Source: a virus
Virus record (IMG/VR): IMGVR_UViG_3300042907_001080
Coordinates: 62,001-126,000 of that record
Length of the DNA: 64,000 nt
Direction: 5' to 3' (one strand)
The notes below the pieces were generated by a model that was given only the letters and a program-made list of their open reading frames with translations, was not told where the DNA came from and did not search any database. Shown piece after piece: positions 17,501 to 25,859 of this stretch (within the stretch, counting starts at the first letter, position 1; each line of letters begins with the position of its first letter). Position numbers and translations under genes: made by a program.

Positions 17501-20169
17501 TCGATGCCGTCTGCGATGGCGCCATACGTACCATAAGAACAGTTGCCGTTTGTGGCTCGTATAACACCACCGTCTTCGGCAAAATATCCAATATGACAAT
17601 AATATGTGAACACCGAAACCAATTCTGCTCGACCGTTATTACGCACCCAAGCTCCGATTCCGTCACTTAAGACCTGTGTGAAGTCGTTGCTAACAATAGA
17701 TCTATTGCCTCCGTTGTGCAGAGCACCGTCGATCTTTTGTCCAACACAGCCTGTGCCTATGGTAGTAACACCTTGAATATAAGGAGATCGAGTAGTGATC
17801 CAGGTACTATTATCGTTTGGTCCCCATCCTGGATCCAGCGACACATAGGCACCTCCCAGCGGTATCTGATATAGATCAAAGGCCACAGGCGGATTCAGGG
17901 TTGATTCTAATCCCTTCAAAGTGCAGTTGCGTATTCCGGTAGCATTTCTCACATAGAACATGTCTTCGGTATTTGTGCATCCTAGTATTTGATTTCTATA
18001 ATATCTTGCTGTTAACAAAGATTTGTAATTGCCTGTATATATGATATCATATTTCCAAGCATCTACATATCCACGAATACTGTGTCGCAGCATATCCGCA
18101 TCAAAATCATATGTAGGATATGTGGCCTGCATGTAGGCCACAGCTTCTGCAATGATAAAATTCTTGTTGGCTTCTAACACCAACACAGTATTGGTGTATG
18201 CTGTAGAAGTCTGTGCAGTATTAGTGCCTACTACTGCAGGATTTGAACCAGAACTGTTTACATAAAAATTGATGTAGGAAATTATATCTGTGATTTTGTT
18301 TTGTATTGCCACAGCAGCAGCACTGCTGGTAGTGATAGGCTGAATAACTGTGTTTAGTATCTCATTTAGCGGATTCTCAGGGTCAAATATTGGTGGGTTA
18401 AATGATACTTGAATCGATTCTGTCAAAATCACTTGATTCAAAGAATTACCCACAGATTTCGCTGGACTGATTGGAGTTCCTGCTATAATCGCTTGTATTA
18501 TTCCGGAAATTCTATTTAACACAGCTATATGTCGTGTGCGATCTGTAGCCGATAGCACTGGGCTCGATGGCTTTATTGTTGTGCTACGAAGTTCAGCACC
18601 TAGTATCACTGTTTTAGGTGGCACAATAATCGGAGTTAATTCCGTGTATTCACCTACAGCAACCTTGATGGTGGTATGTCCATTGTAGCCATCATTAACC
18701 TGTTCACAGGCAAATCTAATAGTTTTCCAAGGCAAGAATTGACTGGTGCCTCTTTCTGGATTGGTGTAATCATCGACACCTGTAGGATCCACGTATCTTA
18801 CTCTAGCTAGATCTCCCCAGTATGCGTAGTCAATACTGCTTTCTTGATTTGCTATAACAACTTGATTTTCTAATCCAACCGGAACACTAGTGAGACCAAA
18901 CGTGCTGCCGTCACCTACGATTGATCTTGAAAGGTCAAAGGTTAATAAATCCCCACGCTGCGACATTCCTATTTCTGAACCTGCCTGAAGCACGAGATCC
19001 CAATAATTTATACCCTCGCCGTTATCTCCCGGAAAATTAGCATTGGCAGCAATGTGTTCAACTGTGGCCTTATAGGTATTGCCTTTAAATACCACAAGTT
19101 CATTAAGACTATACGATGCACCTACAATCCAACTACCTCTAAATGTTTGAGCCACATTAACCAGTTCCCAATTACTGGAATCTAAATAATCCAAAGAACT
19201 GCCATCATTTACTGTATCAGCTATCGCTGTGTATAGATTTCCTCCACGACGAACTACATCTCCAACTTTATAATCTGTATCTGCACTCCATGTGCCCATA
19301 AAATCAGTGGCTTTTGATAGTACCTTCCAATTTACAGTGTCTTCGGTGATACTAGAACTGTTGGTATGATTGGTAACGGAGATATATAGATATCCTCCAT
19401 ATCTTACTATGTCGCCAATGGCGTAATAAACTGCATTGCTCCAGTTTTGATAAAAATTAAATCCAGAAAATTCTGTAACAAAATTTTCATTGGTGATATT
19501 AGATCCTGCAACATGTCCTGTAACACAACGTAAAATACTACCACCATATTTTACAAGGTCGTTGCGTCTGTATCTAGTAGTAGCAGTCCATGTTCCTTTA
19601 TATTCTATACCTTCGTAGTATATTTGCCATAATTCCCCGGCACTGTCGTCTTCGGTATCATTGTTTCCTATTTCTAAACCCAAATTTGTAGTAGATGAAG
19701 TGTGACCTATAATACATCTGTAAACAATACCGTTGTATCTAACAATGTCTCCAATACCGTATCTAGTAGCTGGCGTCCATGCTGATCTCCAATTGTCTGT
19801 TGATAGATATACAGCCCAATTTATTAAACTAGTGTCGAATATTGCTACAGACGTGTGGCTGGTAATACAAATATAGATAACACCACCATACAGTGCTAGA
19901 TCACCTGGATTGTATAGAGTTGTAGGATTCCAATTTCCGCGCCATGCATATCCGTCGGTCATCTTAATCCAGGCCGGAGTCGGTTGAGTGTCTCCAGGAT
20001 TACTATAGTAATTTTGGTCACCCGCAAAAGTGGATGCTGTGTGTTGTCTTTGGCATATCCAAGTGCTGCCTCCATACCTCACCACATCATCTTTAAAATA
20101 CGTAGTTGAATCAGCTGCCCATTCATTCTTCCACGTATATCTAATTCTACTGATCTTAAATTCTGCCAT
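14554..20169 (-). CDS. Giant modular tail fibre (1871 aa), paralogue of the 2614-aa fibre
   Basis: Starts MAEFKISRIRYTWKNEW, nearly the same as its neighbour. Seven N-terminal carbohydrate-binding-like modules (residues about 8-400; DVVRYGG and HTS recur), then a beta-helix start (FLPWKTIRFACEQ, GEYTELTPIIVPP around 470-520). It holds a single copy of the helical repeat that is multiplied in the other fibre (FIIAEAVAYM, YDIIYTGNYKS). A propeller-like region spans about 1210-1500 with RFVAIS and DG-x-x-W repeats, followed by the shared GHDFLDIGTG, TSTDQSGNFRAGELFAVEQS and VPTQRAIAAYL end. Probably a duplicated long fibre that diversified in length and binding modules. Confidence 0.8.
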   Translation of the reverse strand: MAEFKISRIRYTWKNEWAADSTTYFKDDVVRYGGSTWICQRQHTASTFAGDQNYYSNPGDTQPTPAWIKMTDGYAWRGNWNPTTLYNPGDLALYGGVIYICITSHTSVAIFDTSLINWAVYLSTDNWRSAWTPATRYGIGDIVRYNGIVYRCIIGHTSSTTNLGLEIGNNDTEDDSAGELWQIYYEGIEYKGTWTATTRYRRNDLVKYGGSILRCVTGHVAGSNITNENFVTEFSGFNFYQNWSNAVYYAIGDIVRYGGYLYISVTNHTNSSSITEDTVNWKVLSKATDFMGTWSADTDYKVGDVVRRGGNLYTAIADTVNDGSSLDYLDSSNWELVNVAQTFRGSWIVGASYSLNELVVFKGNTYKATVEHIAANANFPGDNGEGINYWDLVLQAGSEIGMSQRGDLLTFDLSRSIVGDGSTFGLTSVPVGLENQVVIANQESSIDYAYWGDLARVRYVDPTGVDDYTNPERGTSQFLPWKTIRFACEQVNDGYNGHTTIKVAVGEYTELTPIIVPPKTVILGAELRSTTIKPSSPVLSATDRTRHIAVLNRISGIIQAIIAGTPISPAKSVGNSLNQVILTESIQVSFNPPIFDPENPLNEILNTVIQPITTSSAAAVAIQNKITDIISYINFYVNSSGSNPAVVGTNTAQTSTAYTNTVLVLEANKNFIIAEAVAYMQATYPTYDFDADMLRHSIRGYVDAWKYDIIYTGNYKSLLTARYYRNQILGCTNTEDMFYVRNATGIRNCTLKGLESTLNPPVAFDLYQIPLGGAYVSLDPGWGPNDNSTWITTRSPYIQGVTTIGTGCVGQKIDGALHNGGNRSIVSNDFTQVLSDGIGAWVRNNGRAELVSVFTYYCHIGYFAEDGGVIRATNGNCSYGTYGAIADGIDASETPVIARNYTRAQQAIVAAAFAGDFVDEIQILEWANMGQDYTSATATFAGAGVNASVVFEEFRDDAVFEARRLDVNAGTTQIAQEIGGSGYVVVQNNAQGGDATTITIATNDANSIAEYLGMRIILTSGAGTGQYGYITAYDNVTKVMSVARESDDQPGWDHVVPGKPVTVPLLTNTTYRIEPRVIFSAPVYSAQEITTPATTTWSEIVFGDTTETYTNIAVNESGTGTTIDIVAALATFDIVKQGRNYTLTINNAGAGYEAGQLLTIDGNLIGGATPINDLLILVTDVSDDSTNSILSAQQKTYGTGEDNLAASGRFVVVSTAGSAAMYSSDGTNWTTFNMPTVGDWKCLAAGRVTYPTLGNHLFVAIRKGSAVAASSTDGINWITRSMPASRQWNSCIYGGGLFIAVATDSNSAAYSLNGTTWSSLVLPSFGDSTLNEWVDAAYGKQRYVALANSGNIVAVGTYNSTLNTWSWTGHIMDVVADSSAKDWVSIAYGNGRFVAISSTGDVAYSFDGNDWLPAVMPSQDGSTAHNWKKIRYAQGVFFAVGDTGFRTVGNDPTSGLTNFAATSFDGVVWTSRTLASIQSWQSVAFGTPYVDLRDSTVGNNTPTWIAIDNSNKFNKIQTGARALGRVTIASGVISGVKLWDPGSGYTEGPTCTFVDPNNNRDAKIECRTGDGVLAQPSWLNRGLGYRTLSTRVTVSGDGFADVIPTGKFIVINDLDAYPGPGANLVISGLSGSYTLVTIEELGLTDRGLAARIRVTPEIKARDNLQHLTEITIRTRFSQCRITGHDFLDIGTGNFEETNYPELYSGFYEPQPFNEIVEEDRGRVFYTSTDQSGNFRAGELFAVEQSTGTVTISSDFFDLSGLTELRLGGIRIGGTGAVVREFSTDPLFIADSNNIVPTQRAIAAYLANRLSVGGSEIAVGSFIAGTVLVGPDRINNTAGLRVIVPVLAEFNMANSGISGSMLAQTMFYRSFK

Positions 20170-20182
20170 GATTTATTCCACT

Positions 20183-20548
20183 TTAACTTGAATGACCTGT
20201 GGGATAGGTGTATCCCTGATTTATTCTCTGGGTTAATCTTCCCTGATTATCTACATAATACAACATGTTTCTGTTGTCCCAACGATATTGTGTCCAGACT
20301 AAATTGTCATATTCTACTTCGTGATCTTGCGTGATACCATCAAAATAATCTACGCCTGGTTCAAAATCTTCAAAATTTTCTTCAGGAGCGCCTGGTAAAT
20401 TTAATTCAATGCTGTCTTTGTCTTTGAGTTGATCACTTCTATACAAAAATAATTCTCCGTCGCTGTTTCTACGCAGAGCATACCAATAGCGAGGACTATC
20501 TCCTAGTGCTTCATCTGGACTTTGACCTAAATAATAATTACTTGGCAT
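20183..20548 (-). CDS. Conserved small virion-type protein
   Basis: 121 aa, acidic and Tyr/Trp/Asp-rich (SPRYWYALRR, WTQYRWDNRN, YYVDNQGRL). It begins MPSNYYLGQSPDEAL after an AAGGA ribosome site. I associate this type with structural genes of marine T4-like phages, but no function is assigned. It lies tightly between the 1871-aa fibre and a small beta protein and is probably co-transcribed with the fibres. Confidence 0.6.
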   Translation of the reverse strand: MPSNYYLGQSPDEALGDSPRYWYALRRNSDGELFLYRSDQLKDKDSIELNLPGAPEENFEDFEPGVDYFDGITQDHEVEYDNLVWTQYRWDNRNMLYYVDNQGRLTQRINQGYTYPTGHSS

Positions 20549-20557
20549 GATTTTTCC

Positions 20558-20890
20558 TTAAGATATTTCTACATAACTAACAACAACATCAATGCTGTCT
20601 TCGGTATCGCTGACTATTCGTATACCTGCGGTTTCTGGTAATATCAGTTTTTCACCTTGTGTGATAATCTTAGCTGTGCTGTTAGGAGAAATTGATAATC
20701 CTCGTATATAGTGTGCTTGAGTAGAATTTTCATCTATAATATACACGTCAACTACGGCGGTGTCATAGTCTGTGATATTGGCCAAATTCAATCCAATCAC
20801 CGTAGCTCTTACTCCCAGTGGTATCTGTATTACATCAACAGGAGTAGTTCCTATATTAGTGTTAACCGCATGTCTAAATAAGGTTGGCAT
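20558..20890 (-). CDS. Small beta-sandwich fibre-associated protein
   Basis: 110 aa. It starts MPTLFRHAVNTNIGTTPVDV and continues with beta strands (ATVIGLNLANI, AVVDVYIID) and a second half with LSISPNSTAKI, GEKLILPETAGI and VVVSYVEIS. The plan is close to that of the 23900-24301 product (strand, VNIYIV-like strand, IPAGE-like turn, final strand), suggesting paralogy. It ends 3 nt downstream of the preceding stop in a dense gene string. Role unknown; possibly a capping or connector subunit for the neighbouring fibres. Confidence 0.6.
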   Translation of the reverse strand: MPTLFRHAVNTNIGTTPVDVIQIPLGVRATVIGLNLANITDYDTAVVDVYIIDENSTQAHYIRGLSISPNSTAKIITQGEKLILPETAGIRIVSDTEDSIDVVVSYVEIS

Positions 20891-20893
20891 ATT

Positions 20894-21946
20894 TTATCCT
20901 AGTGTGAGTGCTATCTGCACTGCAATGTCGTTGGCCTGGGTAATACTCACAGCTCCCGATGCTCCAGCCGGTGATGCCCAAGTTAACCCGTCCCATATTT
21001 CTAATGCTTTAGAATTGGTATTAAATCTAGTCATTCCTAAAACTGCATAAGCTGTAGGACGTTGTCCGTCATCTCCTCTAGGAGGAACAAACCCATTAGT
21101 ACCTTGTATTTTAAAATAGCCTGTGCCAGACTGTGCTATTTGTGTGATTGCATTTGTAGACACATTTGTAATAACGTTGTCAACAATTCTAAAATTACCT
21201 AATCTAACACCGCCTGCACCGTTGCCATCAATGTATAGATCTTGTCCAGTAGTTGTGGTAATCTCATTGTCACGGAACATCAAGTTTCCAACATCCAATG
21301 CTGGAACGTTTATAGTATTGGTATAAAAATCATTGACATAGATAGCTCTCCAACGGAATGTGGGAGATCCTAGATCATAAAGATTATCAGTTTCTGGCAC
21401 AAGGTCGCTGCGAATGCTGGCATTGATTACAATATTATCTGTAAGAGCATCACCAATAGTTATATTTCCGCCAATGACTATATTACCGGTAGCACTTACA
21501 TTTCCTGTAACTGCTAGATTTCCTGTGATATTGGTGTTGGCTATGACATTAACTGTGCCGGTTCCATTAGGGTCTATTTCTATAGAACTGTTGCTGACAG
21601 TGGTTGATATAACATTGCCTTGCAGTTGTAAATCGTCTATCTGCAGTCTTGAGTGGTAAACAGTGGCTTCACCTGCTGCCGCTGCAAAATTTATAGTGTT
21701 GGAATCACTAGTTATGGTATTACCAGTAAAGTGTAAGTTTCCAATATTTAATTGATTGTCTACTGTGACGTTTGTAGAACGGGTGTGTCCGTTGACATCG
21801 AGGTCAACCGTTGGGGTCGCTGTGCGTATCCCGATTCGAGAGTTCACAACATCTAGATAGAGTAAGTCCGTCTCGAATGCCAGATTTTCTCCTGCACGAA
21901 GAAGATTTGACTTCAAGAGCTGACCGGAAATGCGACCGATAGCCAT
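20894..21946 (-). CDS. Tail fibre-like protein, paralogue of the gene at 22078-23175
   Basis: 350 aa. The N-terminus (GRISGQLLKSNLLRAG, NLAFETDLLYLDV, RIGIRTATP) is shared with the 365-aa neighbour. The shaft has repeated Asn/Gly/Thr strands (ITGNLAVTGNVSATGN) typical of trimeric fibre beta-helices, and the end carries PPRGDDGQRP...RFNTNSKALEIWDGLTW, a module also found in two nearby proteins. Its leader (21947-22065) contains a GATAAATA late box and two hairpins. Likely a fibre or spike subunit. Confidence 0.7.
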   Translation of the reverse strand: MAIGRISGQLLKSNLLRAGENLAFETDLLYLDVVNSRIGIRTATPTVDLDVNGHTRSTNVTVDNQLNIGNLHFTGNTITSDSNTINFAAAAGEATVYHSRLQIDDLQLQGNVISTTVSNSSIEIDPNGTGTVNVIANTNITGNLAVTGNVSATGNIVIGGNITIGDALTDNIVINASIRSDLVPETDNLYDLGSPTFRWRAIYVNDFYTNTINVPALDVGNLMFRDNEITTTTGQDLYIDGNGAGGVRLGNFRIVDNVITNVSTNAITQIAQSGTGYFKIQGTNGFVPPRGDDGQRPTAYAVLGMTRFNTNSKALEIWDGLTWASPAGASGAVSITQANDIAVQIALTLG

Positions 21947-22057
21947 TAGCTCTCCAATTTACCCGGTGTTACACCGTTAACCAGATTTTCAGCTCACGCT
22001 CTTTGCCGGTTTACCGCAGTCGGATCCTGCAAAAATGGTCGTTTTTGCAATTAAAAG
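21947..22057 (-). other. Structured leader between two fibre genes
   Basis: About 130 nt separate the fibre genes here, long for this region. It holds two hairpins: CGGTG-TTA-CACCG at 21964-21976 and a 7-bp A/T-rich stem, GCAAAAA...TTTTTGC, at 22029-22048. Neither is followed by a T-run on the minus strand, so they look like leader structure rather than a terminator. The late box at 22058-22065 would start transcription just upstream of them. Confidence 0.4.
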
Positions 22058-22065
22058 TATTTATC
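22058..22065 (-). promoter_or_regulatory. Late promoter box (GATAAATA)
   Basis: Minus-strand GATAAATA, one mismatch to the T4 late consensus, in a true intergenic gap about 110 nt before the fibre gene starting at 21946. Confidence 0.5.
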
Positions 22066-22077
22066 GATTTTTGAAAA

Positions 22078-23175
22078 TTACCCTAACATCAGGTTATAAA
22101 TATGGCTGAGGTCTTCCATAATCTCAACACTAACTTCGACACCGCCACCTGTGCCGATTGCCCACACAGTGCCGTCGTAACATTCTAAATATCCTTCTTC
22201 AGTGTTCCACCGTGTTTCACCAACTTCTGGGCTGCCTCTTCTCTGGGAATTATCTCCTGAGGGTATGACAAATGCATTGGTATCCATGAATCTCAAATAT
22301 CCAATGCCTGCTGTGCTGGCAAAAATCAATGGTGTATTTAAGAGGTTGGTTATGTCATTGTTCTGCCACTGTGTGGCCTCTATGCGAGTAATGCCTGTGT
22401 CTGGCAATAATACTACATCGTCGTTGCTCTGCGTGGCCGATATTTTATTAATTACTCCGTTAAGGATAAGTTGATCACTAACTGTTACTGATTGCGACCG
22501 TAGTCCGCTGCCGGGCCATGCTCCGTTGGTTATATTTGTCCAGTCCGGTGCATGTATTTGACTCCAACGCCTTGCACTGCTGTCACCTGCGTCTGCACCC
22601 ATAGCATAGGTCAAATCATCTCCAGGTATGATGCTTTGAGTAAAATCTGTGTTTATAGTAATCGTATCTAAAGTTTGGTCACCAAATGTCAAGGTTCCTT
22701 GACCTGATAAATTTCCGCTGATATTGATGTTTCCACTTACTGCAAGATTACCAGCGATGTCAGTGTTGGCTCTTAACTCTACTGTTCCTGATCCGTTGGG
22801 ATCTAGAACTATGTCGCTGTTAGACAAGCTAGATATAAGATTGCCATCTAATACAAGATTGTTTGTGATCAATCGATCATGAAATATTTCGCCGTCACCG
22901 TTGATATACACATCAATACCACCTACACTGGTGGTAAAATTATCAGGTGAATTTATTCTTAAATTGCCTGGAGCTATCTGTGTGACTACAGTGAGATCGT
23001 TGGTTGTAAAATTGCTGTTTACATCTAACGTATATACTGGCGTTGAATCTCTAACGCCAATACGTTGATTGTTGACATCTATATATAGTAGATTAGTTTC
23101 AAACGCAAGGTCAACGCCTGCACGTAACAGGTTGTCTGTTAATACCTGTCCACCTATGCGCCCCAATTGACTCAT
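22078..23175 (-). CDS. Tail fibre-like protein
   Basis: 365 aa. It opens GRIGGQVLTDNLLRAG, LAFETNLLYIDV, RIGVRDSTP, matching the 350-aa neighbour. The middle has fibre-shaft strands (DIAGNLAVSGNINISGN; SDIVLDPNGSGTVELRANT), and the end has IPSGDNSQRR...RWNTEEGYLECYDGTVW. The duplication looks old, since the proteins align throughout but differ at many positions. Expected in the virion at the tail tip or baseplate periphery. Receptor unknown. Confidence 0.7.
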   Translation of the reverse strand: MSQLGRIGGQVLTDNLLRAGVDLAFETNLLYIDVNNQRIGVRDSTPVYTLDVNSNFTTNDLTVVTQIAPGNLRINSPDNFTTSVGGIDVYINGDGEIFHDRLITNNLVLDGNLISSLSNSDIVLDPNGSGTVELRANTDIAGNLAVSGNINISGNLSGQGTLTFGDQTLDTITINTDFTQSIIPGDDLTYAMGADAGDSSARRWSQIHAPDWTNITNGAWPGSGLRSQSVTVSDQLILNGVINKISATQSNDDVVLLPDTGITRIEATQWQNNDITNLLNTPLIFASTAGIGYLRFMDTNAFVIPSGDNSQRRGSPEVGETRWNTEEGYLECYDGTVWAIGTGGGVEVSVEIMEDLSHIYNLMLG

Positions 23176-23177
23176 GG

Positions 23178-23903
23178 TTAGTTGGCGTATCCGTAGTATA
23201 CAGTTACGTAAACTGGATTACCGCCTCCTCCCGATGCTGGTACTGCTGATGTAAATGTGAGATAGTATCCAGCGATACGTACCTTACCTGATCCTGTAGG
23301 AGTCCCGCCACTTTTTGTAAACACTGTGCCTACTGTGTTTGCACCTGCACCGAATGATGTAAATGTTGTAGTTCCTACCGAAGTAATTATATAACTTGTG
23401 CCGTTGTTTCCGCTACTCAATGATGTGGCATTAATTTCTGCGCCTGTTCCTGTGCTTGTGGGATTTTGAACCACTGTAAAATTGGTGGTAGAAATCTGCA
23501 TGACGTTTTCTACTAATACCAACACATTATCTGCACTGGCAGCATACGATGGTGCATAGGTGCTGTTCAACGGTCCAAAAATAGTAGAAACACCGTCTCC
23601 TGGGCCTAGTGTTTGTTTGGTAATAGCAGCAGCAAATGGACTTGCTACTGTGACCCAGGCGCCGCCTACATAAGCTTCTAGTGCTGGAATTGTTGTGTTA
23701 TACCGAATAGTGCCGTTGGCATCTGTAGGTTGCCGAACACTGGTCAACTGTGGTCGTTGTGCAGTTGTGCCTTTGGGCAACATCATACCACCGTTGGCGT
23801 TGATCACTACTCTATTGCCAGGACCGTTGCCAGCAGGATAATAAATCAACGCACGATCGTTGATGCTAAACTGAGAAATATTTTTAGTCTTTAAGAATTT
23901 CAT
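23178..23903 (-). CDS. Fibre-like structural protein
   Basis: 241 aa from the preferred ATG at 23903, which overlaps the previous stop as ATGA; the reading frame is open to 23960 but that extension is buried in the upstream gene. It starts MKFLKTKNISQFSIND, then LPKGTTAQRPQ...GTIRYNTTIPALEAYVGGAW, the same module that ends the two fibres downstream. The C-terminal half is Gly/Thr/Ser-rich beta (SFGAGANTVGTVFTKSGG, a motif widespread in phage fibres). Translationally coupled to 23900-24301. Confidence 0.65.
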   Translation of the reverse strand: MKFLKTKNISQFSINDRALIYYPAGNGPGNRVVINANGGMMLPKGTTAQRPQLTSVRQPTDANGTIRYNTTIPALEAYVGGAWVTVASPFAAAITKQTLGPGDGVSTIFGPLNSTYAPSYAASADNVLVLVENVMQISTTNFTVVQNPTSTGTGAEINATSLSSGNNGTSYIITSVGTTTFTSFGAGANTVGTVFTKSGGTPTGSGKVRIAGYYLTFTSAVPASGGGGNPVYVTVYYGYAN

Positions 23904-24301
23904 ACAGCTAATACGCTCACAGTTACACTTAGTCCTGCGGCTTGTGAAGTGCCAACCCATATTTGGTCGCCGCTGGCCAACACTATGCGTTCTTCAGAAA
24001 AGAACACAGTTTCACCGGCAGGTATTACAAGATTGCTGACCACAAGATTACCAGCTGCATAACTTAGTCCGCTTCGAACTATATAGATATTTACTGTAAC
24101 ACTGTTAGTAGTTTCGTCTGCAGGATCGGGTGCTAGTGTGTTGCACAATGCTATGGTGGTCACGGCATTTTCTCTACCCGTCACTCCACCTCCAATAGGC
24201 CCGCCTGTGGTTGAGCTGGTAAACACTTTAACTGGAATAGTGACATTGGTAGAATCTACCAGTGATAGTGTGCCTTCGGGATTTTCATAGTTTCTTATCA
24301 T
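23900..24301 (-). CDS. Small beta-sandwich fibre-associated protein
   Basis: 133 aa. Features in order: LVDSTNVTIPVKVFTSS near the N-terminus, then VTTIALCNT, SVTVNIYIVRSG, NLVVSNLVIPAGETVFF, IVLASGDQIWV and a final VTVSVLAV strand. This strand order matches the 110-aa product at 20558-20890. It lies between two fibre genes and overlaps the next start by 4 nt. Probably a virion component; no enzymatic motif is visible. Confidence 0.6.
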   Translation of the reverse strand: MIRNYENPEGTLSLVDSTNVTIPVKVFTSSTTGGPIGGGVTGRENAVTTIALCNTLAPDPADETTNSVTVNIYIVRSGLSYAAGNLVVSNLVIPAGETVFFSEERIVLASGDQIWVGTSQAAGLSVTVSVLAV

Positions 24302-24310
24302 ATGTGTCTC

Positions 24311-25363
24311 TTAAAATAGCATGCTGAATACCAGTGCTTTGTTTTTACTTATCAACTCACCATTTTGTTTTGCAGTTTCTGCGCTGTCGTTGACAAAATA
24401 TACTCCTGTGGTGCCTGTGCCAGGCACAGCTGCATATAGCAATACATTATTTGATACATATCCGGGCACTGTGCCAATTTTTTCAAACTGCATGGCATAG
24501 TTGGTTTGAAGTTTACCGGTGCCTTGAGTTCTTACATAAATGTTTTCGTTGGTTATGCTGGCACGACTTGTAATTTCATTGCGATCCGGCCCGCCACCAA
24601 TTTCTAGATCGCCTACTTCAAATCTATTTGTATAGAACTGTCCGACTAGAGCATTGTCTACTATTATCGAAACTGCACTTTCACCAAAAGTATTATAACT
24701 AGTGGTTGCTGTAAAATATGCCAACGATCCAGCTGTGCCAGCGAGATTAGGAGTAATATCTTTGTCTGCAATAACCACTCTGGTGTCTTGGCTTTGTGGT
24801 GCTACAATTTGAAATGTGGGATTATTTTGAATTGCATCATCAACAAATTTCTTGTTTGGAATATCATCATCTTCTGTGACTTGATCTTCATAATTAATAG
24901 TACCCAACACTTTTACTACTCCGGTGCCGGTTCCTATCAGTGTGAGGTCACCTGAATCGGTGGTGCTGTTTGTTAGTATCTGTTTGAGGCGAAGACTACT
25001 GGCATCAAAATTAAACGGCCCTGGAGCAGAACCATGCGCGATTAACCACGAGTCAGTGCTTTCGTCGTAGAGCAAGCTGGCGTTGTTCTGCGGAGTTACT
25101 GCAGAAGTATTGCCACGATCGATTTCAACACCAGAATATATCAGGGTAACACCTGGTCCTACTTCACCAGTGTTTAGCGATATAATGTTATCTTCAATGG
25201 TTAAGTTAGTAGTACTGATATTAAAGGTATCACCTTCGACCACGAGATTACCAGTGACTCGTACTGACCCACCACTCACAGCAGGTCCAGTGTCAAGTGT
25301 TATCTTGGCACCGTCGCCTGCTCGAATGTTGTAGTCGCCGTTGACTCTTAGAAACTGTCCCAT
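24311..25363 (-). CDS. Tail fibre-like structural protein
   Basis: 350 aa. N-terminus MGQFLRVNGDYNIRAGDGAKI; then VRVTGNLVVEGDTFNISTTNLTIEDNIISLN, a shaft-type beta repeat common in marine myovirus fibres. A KKFVDDAIQNN segment in the middle is the kind of helix used for trimerisation in such proteins. The C-terminal third is mixed beta. It is the second gene of the minus-strand fibre operon that begins at 25784. Function inferred from repeat type and neighbours. Confidence 0.65.
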   Translation of the reverse strand: MGQFLRVNGDYNIRAGDGAKITLDTGPAVSGGSVRVTGNLVVEGDTFNISTTNLTIEDNIISLNTGEVGPGVTLIYSGVEIDRGNTSAVTPQNNASLLYDESTDSWLIAHGSAPGPFNFDASSLRLKQILTNSTTDSGDLTLIGTGTGVVKVLGTINYEDQVTEDDDIPNKKFVDDAIQNNPTFQIVAPQSQDTRVVIADKDITPNLAGTAGSLAYFTATTSYNTFGESAVSIIVDNALVGQFYTNRFEVGDLEIGGGPDRNEITSRASITNENIYVRTQGTGKLQTNYAMQFEKIGTVPGYVSNNVLLYAAVPGTGTTGVYFVNDSAETAKQNGELISKNKALVFSMLF

Positions 25364-25376
25364 TTACGGTCCTAAA

Positions 25377-25784
25377 TTACGGTGCTGTTAGAGAAAGTAT
25401 GCTAGTTGTAGAGTCGTTAACTATAGACCATTTGTATCTTGTGCCGTTAAAATCTACAGCTATTTTGTTGGTTAACTTGGCTATTCTTATACCCTGTCCG
25501 TTAAATTCACCCATAATGCTCATTTCATTTGCATCTAAAGCACCGTCTGCTTTATCTACTAGTTGGCAAACTCCTACATTACCTTGGCTGTTTCCTGATT
25601 CAGTGTCACCTACTAGTTTGTTTGTACCAGTTTTTTTGTCGTTGACTATAAATCTTTTTGGTGAGCGTTGACGAACGATATAACCTACTGCAGATTCTGC
25701 ATTTGATCCTACTTGACAGTTTACCGTGATGTTAGTACCATCATCTAATAAACCAAAAAATTTCTTGTTTAGTGGGCGTCCCAT
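25377..25784 (-). CDS. Conserved small structural protein at head of fibre operon
   Basis: 135 aa, starting MGRPLNKKFFGLLDD, an N-terminus I recognise from conserved hypothetical virion genes of T4-like cyanophages. It is basic and Gly/Asn-rich with SPKRFIVNDKKTG and VDFNGTRYKWSIV. It follows a GATAAATA late box with a 5' leader of about 60 nt and is the first gene of the leftward fibre block. No enzymatic motif. Exact location in the virion unknown. Confidence 0.6.
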   Translation of the reverse strand: MGRPLNKKFFGLLDDGTNITVNCQVGSNAESAVGYIVRQRSPKRFIVNDKKTGTNKLVGDTESGNSQGNVGVCQLVDKADGALDANEMSIMGEFNGQGIRIAKLTNKIAVDFNGTRYKWSIVNDSTTSILSLTAP

Positions 25785-25851
25785 TTGTTTCTCCTTGTGT
25801 TTGACGTTCTAGGTCTACGCGGCGGGTACCGCATAATTCTTCTAGATACTT

Positions 25852-25859
25852 TATTTATC
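25852..25859 (-). promoter_or_regulatory. Late promoter box (GATAAATA)
   Basis: Minus-strand GATAAATA about 68 nt upstream of the ATG at 25784. It probably drives the fibre operon and overlaps the end of the gene at 25855-26127. Confidence 0.5.

Noticed and set aside
22029-22048. A/T-rich hairpin as terminator
   Set aside because: No T-run follows on the minus strand; treated as leader structure.
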